In this document: positions 56,083 through 64,000 of the stretch, piece after piece
How positions within the stretch are numbered: the stretch's first letter is position 1
Layout: every line of letters begins with the position of its first letter
NCBI GenBank assembly: GCA_040768905.1
Contig: JAXGMA010000001.1
Span: forward strand, 558,001 to 622,000
DNA: 64,000 nt
Direction of reading: 5' to 3'
Origin: SZUA-584 sp040768905
GTDB lineage: Bacteria > Bacillota > Clostridia > Christensenellales > SZUA-584
Translations under genes and position numbers: made by a program
Notes under the pieces: model-generated
Databases searched by the model: none
What the model was told of the DNA's origin: nothing
The model's input: the letters and a program-made list of their open reading frames with translations, nothing else

Positions 56083-57714
56083 TCAATTTAGTATCAAATA
56101 AGCAAAAACCGCATAATGATCAGAAAACGATGTAATGATGATCCTTGAATTGACCACTTTTATATTCTTGGAGACGATAATATTATCAAGCTCTGAGTAA
56201 TCGATCTCGTTTCTTGCGTAATCATAGTATTTTGTATCTTTGGTATTCACAACGGTATAGCCGTCAAACGCCGAAAACTCACTAAAAGCCGCATTGAAGT
56301 CGCCCATCAGTATTTTGTACTTGTTTTTGTCCTTATTCATGATTTCGAGCACCTTGGCGAATTGTTTTTTCCTTAATGCAGCTGAGTTATAAGAAAAATG
56401 TGTGTTGTACAAAGACACTTTTTTTTCGTCGATTTTTACGACTGCTTTTTGCAGGATGCGCTTTTCATAACCGCCGCTGTCAAGCGTGAACGTTTCAGTG
56501 TCTCTGAATTTGTAGCGTGAAATCAAGCCGTTGCCGTACTGTCCGCCGTCAGAATAATTGATGGTCGGCGAAAGCAGAGTATAGCGCATGTTCCTTGTTT
56601 TCAAGCTTGCAAGGTTATCGATGATACTGGCAGCAGACTGTTTCTGGTATGCTTCCTGTATGCCCATGATGTCGGGCTGCTGGTCAAAAACGAGCCGCCC
56701 CTGCATCAACAGCTTTTTGTTGCCGCGCTTGATGTTCCATGTCCCGACCGTGAGTATATTTCTCGAGATATAGAGAGAGTATCTGATTTCTCCGTCAAGG
56801 GCGATCCGGACGGTCTTCATGCCGGCGGAAGGAATATCGACCGTATAGCTGCTCTTACCGCTTTTGTTGATATTGACGTTGACCCCGCTGTTGGCTTTGG
56901 CTTCAATCGTCACGCTTGGCGCAGTCGCTTTGATGACATAGCCGTATTCGTTGGGTGAGAACGAAGGGTAAAGCGTGCCGCCCGTGACAGTGAGGCCGGA
57001 AAGCTGATTGTCTTTGACCACCGGCTCTATATCCACGAAATCCTTGCTGATATAAGCGGTTTTTCCTTGAAACTCCACCTTGTACCAGCCGTCAATAAAC
57101 GTATCAAAAGGCAGGATGGTCAGTTCTGTGCCTTTATCGGCGATACCGATGATCTCAGATTTGGTGCTGGGTTCACTTCGGACATTGACATTATTCTTGC
57201 AGTTGACGATCGTGCCGATGTAATCAACGTTATATCCGTCCATAGAAGCGTCAAGGCGGATAAACACCCTGTTGACATAACCTGTTTTGCCGTCGTACCT
57301 GACCTGATGCCATTGTGCATCAACATTGGTCTTAAGTATCTGTACAAAGGTTCCGCGGTCAAATTTGCCGATCATTTCAGATTCAGTATCCGGCCCTTTG
57401 CGGAAGGCAACGTCGGTACCGATGATCTGGCCGCTGTTTTTGACGAGTGCGGTGGGTATTTCTGTAGCCGCCGGAGTATCCGCAGGCTCGGCGGTGGGTT
57501 CGGGTGTGATATCGGGAGGTGTCGTGGGTGCGGGCGTTGCAAAAGGCGTAGGTTCAGACGCAGGCAAAGGCATATCGGCCGTATCCTCTAAAGCCGTAAC
57601 TGCGGTTGAATGCGGATCATCCGGCTCTGCGACAAAATGTGACTGTGCCGGGGCAGCACAGCCTGTCAGCAGCGCGAATATGAAGATGAAGATGATTGAA
57701 ACAGCCTTGCGCAT
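56083..57714 (-). CDS. Lipoprotein with SH3b domains and an endonuclease/exonuclease/phosphatase domain
   Basis: 543 aa. Lipobox ALLTGC (Cys 19), a Pro/Thr-rich linker (about 30-90), two bacterial SH3 domains (about 95-155 and 170-232: VNVRSEPSTKSEIIG), a cadherin-like beta domain (about 240-325: LYPSFSPNEYGYVI) and a C-terminal EEP domain (about 328-543: VGTWNIKRGN, DIMGIQEAY, LYNTHFSYN, MGDFNAAFSE, DNIIVSK, SDHYAVFAYL). The EEP catalytic residues Asn, Glu, Asp/Asn and Asp-His are all present. SH3b domains often bind cell wall, so this may be a wall-held surface nuclease or phosphodiesterase. It is convergent with divIC with only 2 bp between stops. Confidence 0.87.
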   Translation of the reverse strand: MRKAVSIIFIFIFALLTGCAAPAQSHFVAEPDDPHSTAVTALEDTADMPLPASEPTPFATPAPTTPPDITPEPTAEPADTPAATEIPTALVKNSGQIIGTDVAFRKGPDTESEMIGKFDRGTFVQILKTNVDAQWHQVRYDGKTGYVNRVFIRLDASMDGYNVDYIGTIVNCKNNVNVRSEPSTKSEIIGIADKGTELTILPFDTFIDGWYKVEFQGKTAYISKDFVDIEPVVKDNQLSGLTVTGGTLYPSFSPNEYGYVIKATAPSVTIEAKANSGVNVNINKSGKSSYTVDIPSAGMKTVRIALDGEIRYSLYISRNILTVGTWNIKRGNKKLLMQGRLVFDQQPDIMGIQEAYQKQSAASIIDNLASLKTRNMRYTLLSPTINYSDGGQYGNGLISRYKFRDTETFTLDSGGYEKRILQKAVVKIDEKKVSLYNTHFSYNSAALRKKQFAKVLEIMNKDKNKYKILMGDFNAAFSEFSAFDGYTVVNTKDTKYYDYARNEIDYSELDNIIVSKNIKVVNSRIIITSFSDHYAVFAYLILN

Positions 57715-57911
57715 GATGAAACCTCATTATGATATCTTTTCTGCATGATCATTACCACGTTTATGCAGTTATATACATATATTTTTGGCATGATTATAAC
57801 ACAACAAACAGCCCGTGTGAAATATCGCGTTGTTTTAACGTTGGCACATGCTATTTTGATGACGCCGATTCTCCGTTATGGTATGATAGCATTCGATTGG
57901 GGGAGAGCTTT

Positions 57912-58805
57912 ATGAAACGTTACGCGGTGGTGGATATCGGGACAAACTCGGCGCGGCTGATGGTGGCGCACACTAAGGGGCGAAGCGTCGTCGCAGATCA
58001 CAAGACGCTGCGGCTCGTTCGGGTGGGTGAAGGCATGACAAGCCAAAGGCGCATCACGCAGGATGCCATGCAGCGCGCAGCCAAGGCGCTTTTAGAGTTT
58101 TTCAGTATAAGTGATACATTTAACGTGGATGCTTTTTACTGCTTCGCGACCAGCGCGGTGCGTGATGCGCAAAACAGCGCGGAATTTTTAGAATATATCC
58201 GCAGGGAATGCGGACTGAAAATAGATATCATATCCGGCGGGCGCGAAGCGCTTCTTGGGTTCGCAGGAAGCATTGAAGGCAGGGGCGGCATGTTTGATAT
58301 CGGCGGCGGAAGCACGGAAGTCATGACCGGCAGCCTTGATCATATCAGCTTTCATCAAAGCTTTGATATCGGCACTGTGCGCTGTCTGCAGATGTTCCCG
58401 GGCGCAGACGATGCCGACCAGAAGGCTTTCCTTCCTGCGCATGAACTGGCCGCACATACTTTTAAAAATATTCCGAAGGCAAAAGGGTTTTCATATACAG
58501 CCATAGGGGGCACAGCGACGGCGCTCGCAGCGATTGATCTTAGGCTCTTTGAGTACGATGCAGGCAGGATACACGGCCATGTGCTGAGCCTTGAAAAAGC
58601 CGAATCGATATGCAGCAGCCTCAAACGGCAAACCGCACAGCAGCGGGCAGAGCGTTTTTGTCTCGAAAAGTACAAGGCGGACGTAATCGTATTTGGCGCG
58701 ATCCTTTTCGCTGAGTTTATAAAAGCTGCCGATGCGCCGCACGTTGTCATCAGCGACAGCGACAATCTGGAGGGCTATTTGAAATTCAAGCTCGGGCTGG
58801 TTTAA
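57912..58805 (+). CDS. Exopolyphosphatase / pppGpp phosphohydrolase family protein
   Basis: 297 aa from ATG 57912 (GGGGGAGAG upstream). Ppx/GppA family: VVDIGTNSARLMVA (phosphate loop), FATSAVRDAQN, GGREALLGFAGS, FDIGGGSTEV and GGTATALAAIDL. Length matches the short Ppx/GppA form that lacks the C-terminal HD domain. It hydrolyses polyphosphate and/or (p)ppGpp; which one is not clear. Its stop overlaps the convergent transporter gene by 4 bp. Confidence 0.88.
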   Translation: MKRYAVVDIGTNSARLMVAHTKGRSVVADHKTLRLVRVGEGMTSQRRITQDAMQRAAKALLEFFSISDTFNVDAFYCFATSAVRDAQNSAEFLEYIRRECGLKIDIISGGREALLGFAGSIEGRGGMFDIGGGSTEVMTGSLDHISFHQSFDIGTVRCLQMFPGADDADQKAFLPAHELAAHTFKNIPKAKGFSYTAIGGTATALAAIDLRLFEYDAGRIHGHVLSLEKAESICSSLKRQTAQQRAERFCLEKYKADVIVFGAILFAEFIKAADAPHVVISDSDNLEGYLKFKLGLV

Positions 58806-60205
58806 ACAAGGCCGGTTTTTTGTTGATATTTCGCGACGGTCTCGCGGTCGAGCGTGTATTTTCTGATAAAAAACAAAGCCAGCCCAAAACAAATGAAGAA
58901 GCCGACAGGCAGTATCAGCCCGAGCCTTATGTAAACTGAGCGCGGCTGTACGATATCGGAACTGAAGCGGATGATATCCAGCAGGAAACCTACGAAAAGC
59001 ACGGAAAGCGATTGCGCGAGCTTGAACATAAACGTGGCACAGCCGTAAAATACGCCTTCTTTGCGTGTTCCTGTATGGTAGGCGTCTTTATCGATGGTGT
59101 CTGAGATCATGGAATAAGGCAGCGCTATGCTTCCCCCGATCGAGAGGCCCATCAGCATGGCGAGAGGAAGCACGATAAGATAATGATCGGAGATCCATTC
59201 GCTTAATAACACGCCGGAAGCAAACAGCACTGAGACTGCAAGATTGATGTAGAGGCATAAAAGCATTGCGCGGCGCTTTTCAGTTTTCTTTGCGATATAC
59301 GCCCACACGGGCTGTGCGACAAGCGCCATCAAAAACAAGGCACCGAAAACAACGGCAATCTGTCTGTTGCCAAAACCGAAGGTGTATGTGAATACATGCA
59401 TGCCTATGGCGCCGACGATGCTCATGGCCATGTTGACAAATAAAAGCCCGATGCTCACGTTGCGAAAATCGGCACACTTTAAAGCCTGGGCAGTTTCTTT
59501 GAACACACCGATAACAGGGTTTTTTCTTTTCTTGATGACAGCGGCGGCATGCGCCATGCCGCGTGTCAGGAAAATACAGACCGCGGCGCTGGCCAGCGTG
59601 ATGGCAGTACCGGTTAAGCCTAAGTTCTCATAAGCTAAGGGATTGAGCTGGCCGTTCGGAAACTCAGGCGTGGGGCGGAAAAACACGGCCATACCTACGA
59701 TGGCAGGGAACATAAACCCCAGAAAAAAGAAAGCGGTCCTGAAAGACTGAATGGTCGTGCGTTCGTTGTAATCAGTAGAAAGCTCAGCGCCGAGCGCGAG
59801 ATAAGGCGTTGTATATACTGTGGAAAAAGTTTTGAACGATAGCAGCAATACGCCCAGCCAGAACGATTTTGCGGCTTTTGGAAGCGCGGGGTCGATGCGC
59901 CATAATAAAAAATTGCACAGAGCCAGACCGACAGCGCCTATCAAGACGTAAAAGAGCCTTCTGCCGAACAAAACCCTTGGGTTTGTATGATCCGAAATAT
60001 AGCCCATGACAGGGTCGGTGAGAGCGTCCCAGACCGTGCTGGCAGATATGAGAAGCCCCGTCAAAATGCCGCTGATCCCGAGAACAGCGGTCGAATAGAA
60101 CACAAGACAAGCAGACATGAGCTGAAACGGTATGCCGTATGAGAGTGTGCCGATCCCATATCCAAGCTGTGTCTTGAGCGGCAGCTTATTGTTTTCACAG
60201 GCCAT
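58802..60205 (-). CDS. GPH-family sugar:cation symporter
   Basis: 467 aa, 12 membrane helices. Glycoside-pentoside-hexuronide family signs: LGYGIGTLSYGIPFQL, VWDALTDPVMGYISDHTNPRVLFGRRLFYVL and DKDAYHTGTRKEGVFYGC. It imports a glycoside or sugar acid with Na+ or H+. No sugar-cleaving enzyme is adjacent. GGGAG before the ATG; 15 bp after gltS. Confidence 0.88.
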   Translation of the reverse strand: MACENNKLPLKTQLGYGIGTLSYGIPFQLMSACLVFYSTAVLGISGILTGLLISASTVWDALTDPVMGYISDHTNPRVLFGRRLFYVLIGAVGLALCNFLLWRIDPALPKAAKSFWLGVLLLSFKTFSTVYTTPYLALGAELSTDYNERTTIQSFRTAFFFLGFMFPAIVGMAVFFRPTPEFPNGQLNPLAYENLGLTGTAITLASAAVCIFLTRGMAHAAAVIKKRKNPVIGVFKETAQALKCADFRNVSIGLLFVNMAMSIVGAIGMHVFTYTFGFGNRQIAVVFGALFLMALVAQPVWAYIAKKTEKRRAMLLCLYINLAVSVLFASGVLLSEWISDHYLIVLPLAMLMGLSIGGSIALPYSMISDTIDKDAYHTGTRKEGVFYGCATFMFKLAQSLSVLFVGFLLDIIRFSSDIVQPRSVYIRLGLILPVGFFICFGLALFFIRKYTLDRETVAKYQQKTGLV

Positions 60206-60220
60206 AGTGAGACAGCTCCC

Positions 60221-61633
60221 TTATTGTGTGAGTGTGCGGCCCTCTGCGCTTGCTTTTTTTGCCCGCAGTTTTTTATTGGCTGCTATGCCCGCAAGGCACA
60301 GAGCTGAATAGACAGCAAAGACACCAAAAGTGACGATGTAAAGCCAATATTTATTCTCGACCCAGGCTGCTGTAGGCAGCGCGATGATCATCATCAAAGG
60401 GATGCCGATGATCATGGCAAAGCCGCTGCCCAGGACAAGGCTCTCAGGCACGCTTGTTTTGCCTTCGGGATCCACTTCTTTAAGAAGCGCCATGGCTGTG
60501 ACGATGGTGCCTGTCCACATACCGTAAAGCCCGATGGCATGTTCCATCTGTTCTTCTCGGTAGAGCCGCTTGGCCATTTTAGCGGAATAAATCATCGTGA
60601 AAACGCCGCCGACAACAGACAGTATCAGCACGGGTACGATATACTGGCCGAGCACAGCCAGCGACACCGCGCAGACAGAAGCCACGATCATGATATCAAA
60701 AGCGGCTGAGGATATACGCTGCAGCAGATAGTTATCCGCATAGTCCGCACGTACGATGCTCTTTTTGTATAGCACATTGAGGATCGCCCTTGCACCCATA
60801 GCGATCAGTGTGCCGAACATGAACTGAAAGCCCCAGAATATCGGCATGATCGTATTGCCGGGGCCAAGCAGCGCTTCAAGGCCTTTGAGAAAAAGGAACG
60901 TCAGCAGATAGCATATGCCGATCAGCACGACCTGTATGGTCAGATCGTCAAGATACAAGGTGATCGGCACCCGTCCGGTATGCTCCTGAACATCCGGGGA
61001 TGCGTCTGATGTGGTTTCAACAAACTCTTTCGGTTTGGCTTTTTTGTACTGCCTGCGCAGTATGTACATATAAGGTATGCCGCCGATGACAGCCCAAAGA
61101 AAACCAAACGTCGCCATGGAAAGGCCGATATTGCCGCCGTTTTCCAGAGCCTTGGATGCGGGACTTAACAGCTCAAACGCCTGTCCGGTCGCAAATGCCT
61201 GGCCGGGGCCCTGCGCGAAAGAGAGCGGCAGCAGCAGCCCGAAATTCGGGAAAAGCTGCGGCATCACAGTAAAGAAAAGCAGAAGTGTGATGCCAAGGCC
61301 GAGCGCCGCCTGCCAGATGTAAGTATTGACGATAGCAAAACCGGTATTCGTGATATTTTCAGAGGTTTTTCTTTTGCGTTTTTTAAGTGCCATGGCAATA
61401 AAACCTATAGCCATAAAGTGATAAACCATGTCTTCAAGCGTGTGCCTGTTAAAAGGCACCCATCCGAGCACCTCGGGGCCGAGAACAAGGCCGACAAGGC
61501 CGCCGAACAGCGCCGTGGGCACAAGATGCCGTTTGAAAAACGGGATGTTTGATTTGATGATCAGCGATACACCGAGCAGCGCGAGAAGAAAGGCAAATTG
61601 GAGTACTGTATCCCAGTTTTGTTGACCGCTCAT
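60221..61633 (-). CDS. GltS-family sodium:glutamate symporter-like protein
   Basis: 470 aa, 10-12 membrane helices. GltS-like blocks: FGGLVGLVLGPEVLGW, FAQGPGQAFATGQAFE, LSMATFGFLWAVIGG and IGLYGMWTGTIVTAMALLKEVDPEGKT. It probably imports glutamate or a related acid with Na+. It is longer than E. coli GltS (401 aa) owing to a central cytoplasmic loop (about 190-225). Start overlaps the acyltransferase stop by 4 nt (ATGA); AAGGAGG upstream. Confidence 0.85.
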   Translation of the reverse strand: MSGQQNWDTVLQFAFLLALLGVSLIIKSNIPFFKRHLVPTALFGGLVGLVLGPEVLGWVPFNRHTLEDMVYHFMAIGFIAMALKKRKRKTSENITNTGFAIVNTYIWQAALGLGITLLLFFTVMPQLFPNFGLLLPLSFAQGPGQAFATGQAFELLSPASKALENGGNIGLSMATFGFLWAVIGGIPYMYILRRQYKKAKPKEFVETTSDASPDVQEHTGRVPITLYLDDLTIQVVLIGICYLLTFLFLKGLEALLGPGNTIMPIFWGFQFMFGTLIAMGARAILNVLYKKSIVRADYADNYLLQRISSAAFDIMIVASVCAVSLAVLGQYIVPVLILSVVGGVFTMIYSAKMAKRLYREEQMEHAIGLYGMWTGTIVTAMALLKEVDPEGKTSVPESLVLGSGFAMIIGIPLMMIIALPTAAWVENKYWLYIVTFGVFAVYSALCLAGIAANKKLRAKKASAEGRTLTQ

Positions 61634-62835
61634 AATGATCCTCCTTGTTGTTGAATGTCCGTGTGCTTAGCAAACGCAAGCGCACAGCTCCATTTATAGG
61701 CTGAAACACGTTTCTCTTCAAAATTTATCCGGTAATCCTTCTTATGATACCGAAACTCCACGTGGCTTTTAAACCCAACGGAGATCCCGGATAGTTCTTT
61801 GGTGCGAAAAGCATGGCGGCCCACATGGAGCGAGCCGGAGCAGAGCGTTATTGCGCCGCTCTCTGCCAGTGTGTAAGGCGCGTTATGCGTTGCGGCGAAG
61901 AAAAGGCGGGCGCCTTTATCAGATAAAAGTATCTCGTGGCTGGCCTTAAGCGCGAATTGCCTTTTCATCTCATCTTGCTGCCAAGCATTGAGCTCGCTTG
62001 CCGACCGGGCAGGGCCGCAGCCTGCAGGATGAAAGAAACCATAGATATCGAGCCTGTTTTCCGCACCGCACGAAAGGCACCAAATACGATCGGAAGACGA
62101 ATCCATCGTGCCGATACGCAGGCAGGCCGGGCACACAAAAAGCAGACGCTCAAAGCCCGCGCAAAGCGCTTTTCCCTTAAACGGTATGTGCCGGATACGC
62201 TGCCAATCGCCTTCGTCATGCTCAAGCGCATCAGATACGGTTTGATGGATCTGTTTGAGCGACGGTTTGTCGCCTATGTCGAAAAGTTTGAAGACCTCTG
62301 CTTCGATACGCCCGTGTCTTTTGGTATCAGCCCAGCGCGGCTCAGAAAGATAAGCGCCTTTAAAACGCACTGCATAGACGGGTATGCGCAAAACCTGTAT
62401 CAGCCGAAAAGTCGCATTTTCAAAAGGCCTTGTTTTGCCGTCCCAGCTGCGCATGCCTTCAGGAAAGATGCTTATAGCGCTGCCCTGCGAGACAAGATGC
62501 ATGATCTGACGTATGGCCCTGCTGTCGCTGGTATGCTTGCGTATAGGTATATATCCGGCAAAGTGAAGAATCCGGCTCAAAGCTTTGTGGCGAAAAACCG
62601 TGTCGGTCACCAAAAATCGAAGAAGGCGGGGGGAAAGGCACTGCAGGAACAGGCCGTCAAAATTATTGGTGTGGTTGCCGAGTATCAGGAAAGCGCCTTT
62701 TCGGGGGAGCGCAGCGTTGCATTTGCTGACAAGCCGGTAACGTACACGCACATACAAGCCGATCGTCGCCTTAAAAAGGCAAAGCATGATGAACAATATA
62801 GATTTTTTTATAATGCCGGTCATGGTGTTTTTCAA
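61630..62835 (-). CDS. PlsC-like acyltransferase with C-terminal zinc ribbon and PH-like domain
   Basis: 401 aa from a TTG at 62835 (AGGAG 7 nt upstream; the ATG at 62823 is too far from it). Acyltransferase motifs: I GNHTNNFD (HX4D), II-like IPIRKHTSDSRAI, III FPEGMRSWDG and IV RIPVYAV. This part is about 1-215. Then CPACLRIGTMDSSSDRIWCLSCG, a four-Cys zinc ribbon (about 245-268), and a beta-rich end (about 315-390: LHVGRHAFRTKELSGISVGFKSHVEFRYHKKDYRINF) resembling PH-type folds. PlsC enzymes transfer acyl groups in phospholipid synthesis; the tail is not part of PlsC and suggests another lipid target. Confidence 0.8.
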   Translation of the reverse strand: MKNTMTGIIKKSILFIMLCLFKATIGLYVRVRYRLVSKCNAALPRKGAFLILGNHTNNFDGLFLQCLSPRLLRFLVTDTVFRHKALSRILHFAGYIPIRKHTSDSRAIRQIMHLVSQGSAISIFPEGMRSWDGKTRPFENATFRLIQVLRIPVYAVRFKGAYLSEPRWADTKRHGRIEAEVFKLFDIGDKPSLKQIHQTVSDALEHDEGDWQRIRHIPFKGKALCAGFERLLFVCPACLRIGTMDSSSDRIWCLSCGAENRLDIYGFFHPAGCGPARSASELNAWQQDEMKRQFALKASHEILLSDKGARLFFAATHNAPYTLAESGAITLCSGSLHVGRHAFRTKELSGISVGFKSHVEFRYHKKDYRINFEEKRVSAYKWSCALAFAKHTDIQQQGGSL

Positions 62836-63005
62836 AGCAAGACTCCTGTCGTTGATCGTTGTGCGCTCTTAAAAAATAGAAACTGCGACGATGTTTGATG
62901 CTAAATAGTCTCGAAACCGCAAACTTTAAAAAGGACAATCCATTTGCCTTTCACGCACCATTATAACACTATTTATATGGGTAGATAAATATAAAAAATG
63001 CACTA

Positions 63006-63036
63006 AAAAAACAGAGCGCCAGTGTATGACGCTCCG
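63006..63036 (-). terminator. Terminator after HU gene
   Basis: On the minus strand ACGGAGCG pairs with CGCTCTGT (7-nt loop region ATACACT plus flanks), then T7. Confidence 0.8.
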
Positions 63037-63048
63037 TCTGAACACAAC

Positions 63049-63324
63049 CTATTTGCCAAAAGCATCCTTGAAAGCTTTACCGGGCTTGAAGGCCGGCGAA
63101 CTGGATGCAGGTATATTGATCTGCGCACCTGTAGCCGGATTAACGCCTTTTCTTGCTGCTCTTTGCCGAAGCTCAAAAGCTCCGAACCCAGTCCATTGTA
63201 CTTTATCACCTTTGTTGAGTGCATCGGTGACAACACTGACCAGAGCAGACAAACAGGCATCCGTATCCTTTTTTGACAGGCTCGCTTTTTGTGCAACGGC
63301 CTCTATCAGTTCTGATTTGTTCAT
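63049..63324 (-). CDS. HU-family nucleoid DNA-binding protein
   Basis: 91 aa, family length. MNKSELIEAVAQKASLSKKD start, GFGAFELRQRAARKGVNPATG in the DNA-binding arm and the PAFKPGKAFKDAF end are typical. It bends and compacts DNA as a dimer. AGGAGG before the ATG. It lies downstream of mazG in the same direction, a common clostridial order. Confidence 0.96.
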   Translation of the reverse strand: MNKSELIEAVAQKASLSKKDTDACLSALVSVVTDALNKGDKVQWTGFGAFELRQRAARKGVNPATGAQINIPASSSPAFKPGKAFKDAFGK

Positions 63325-63419
63325 TCGTGGAACCTCCTGATCATATATTGATTTATTGAAAAACGTTTATCTAAGTTGAGGGCTCAGCCGCATTTTTCAG
63401 TGGCCTTAACGGCTTTTGC

Positions 63420-64000
63420 TTATTCCCGCTTGGCCTGCTCCCAAAGCTCATCAAGCGTTTGTATGCCGCATGCAGTCATGTCTATGTTTTTTGCCCGGGC
63501 AAGCTGCTCGACCTTTGAAAAGCGTGCAACGAACTTATCTGACGCCTTCTGCAAGGCTGTTTCGGGCTCGACACCGAGAAGACGCACCACATTGACGGCC
63601 GCAAAAAGCAGATCACCGCATTCCTCTGCCAGGCTGACATGGTCAGTGCTACCCAGTACTTCGGATATTTCCTCGTGCAGCTTTTCTATGGCTTGTCCGA
63701 CATCTGAAAAGTCAAAGCCCACATGCGCCGCCTTGTGTTGAATCTTGCCGCTGCGCATCAGCGCGGGCATGCTGCGGGGCACGCTGCTGAGCACTTCGGC
63801 TTGCGAACGCTGCCCTTTCTCGTCTTTTTTGATCTGTTCCCAGTTGCTGATCACAGCCTCTGGTGTCTTTGCATCAGCATTGCCGAATATATGTGTATGG
63901 CGCGATATCATTTTTTCACATATGGCTGTTGTGATATCCGTGTCGTCAAAGCGGCCTTGCTGTTGGGCGATCCTTGCATGAAATACGACCTGCAGCAACA
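63420..64000 (-). CDS. mazG: Nucleoside triphosphate pyrophosphohydrolase MazG (partial)
   Basis: At least 192 aa of the C-terminal part; the start lies beyond the window end. It begins inside the first MazG domain (LQVVFHARIAQQQGRFDDTDI) and contains the second: GFDFSDVGQAIEKLHEEISEV with EExE-type metal residues, LAEECGDLLFAAVNVVR, LQKASDKFVARF. It hydrolyses NTPs to NMP and PPi, cleaning the nucleotide pool. It precedes the HU gene. Confidence 0.93.
   Translation of the reverse strand, partial: LLQVVFHARIAQQQGRFDDTDITTAICEKMISRHTHIFGNADAKTPEAVISNWEQIKKDEKGQRSQAEVLSSVPRSMPALMRSGKIQHKAAHVGFDFSDVGQAIEKLHEEISEVLGSTDHVSLAEECGDLLFAAVNVVRLLGVEPETALQKASDKFVARFSKVEQLARAKNIDMTACGIQTLDELWEQAKRE

Noticed and set aside
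61936..62898. A 320-aa open frame on the plus strand opposite the acyltransferase.
   Set aside because: The minus-strand frame has clear acyltransferase and zinc-ribbon motifs; the plus frame has none and is rich in Arg/Lys/Ala as expected of an antisense shadow.

Overview
The window reads as chromosome of an anaerobic, endospore-forming member of the Clostridia (Bacillota). Sporulation genes (splB, yabP, yabQ, a CotH-type kinase), a ferredoxin-dependent 2-oxoacid oxidoreductase, a T-box leader, frequent TTG/GTG starts and strong Shine-Dalgarno sites support this. An order such as Christensenellales is only a guess. Base composition is moderate and fairly even. Apart from one IS200-type element and a small lysis cassette there is little mobile DNA.

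Layout. 1-2.7 kb: the 3' two thirds of a 23S rRNA with a structured intervening sequence and a G at the E. coli 2058 position, a hairpin-rich spacer, 5S rRNA and tRNA-Asn. 3.0-4.5 kb: an endolysin/holin-like pair between two copies of the same terminator. 4.5-8.5 kb: spore photoproduct lyase, then an ECF sigma factor, an RsgI-like (DINPS) anti-sigma factor and a second DINPS protein made as a lipoprotein. 8.7-15.4 kb: tRNA-Leu, a diguanylate cyclase, methionine/one-carbon genes (metF opposite a reactivation-domain protein plus short metH) and a PHP phosphoesterase. 15.4-18.3 kb: IS200-like element, then an orphan adenylation-carrier didomain protein. 18.7-24.4 kb: unknown 191-aa protein, MATE pump, two tandem membrane GGDEF proteins, PfkB kinase. 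24.5-36.5 kb: one glycogen operon holding synthesis, breakdown and phosphoglucomutase. 36.6-44.0 kb: a broken E2-like gene, then a T-box-controlled ilvN-ilvC-cimA-ilvD-ilvB operon. 44.2-50.3 kb: a large CotH lipoprotein and a four-gene 2-oxoacid:ferredoxin oxidoreductase. 50.3-64 kb: C39-like peptidase, secA-prfB, yabP-yabQ-divIC, an SH3b/nuclease-fold lipoprotein, ppx/gppA, a three-gene acyltransferase/GltS/GPH operon, HU and a partial mazG.

How it fits together. The glycogen operon encodes ADP-glucose formation (GlgC/GlgD), chain growth (GlgA), branching (GlgB), phosphorolysis (GlgP), hydrolysis (GH13) and glucose-1-P/glucose-6-P exchange. The ilv operon makes valine and isoleucine precursors, with 2-oxobutanoate probably coming from citramalate (CimA) rather than threonine. 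The 2-oxoacid oxidoreductase could link the same branched-chain keto acids to acyl-CoA. MetF and MetH with its separate reactivation protein remethylate homocysteine. The points most worth a second look are the 23S G2058 allele, the sigma/anti-sigma/lipoprotein DINPS trio, the flanked lysis cassette, the orphan adenylation-carrier protein and two unusual fusions (SH3b plus exonuclease/endonuclease/phosphatase lipoprotein; acyltransferase with zinc-ribbon tail).
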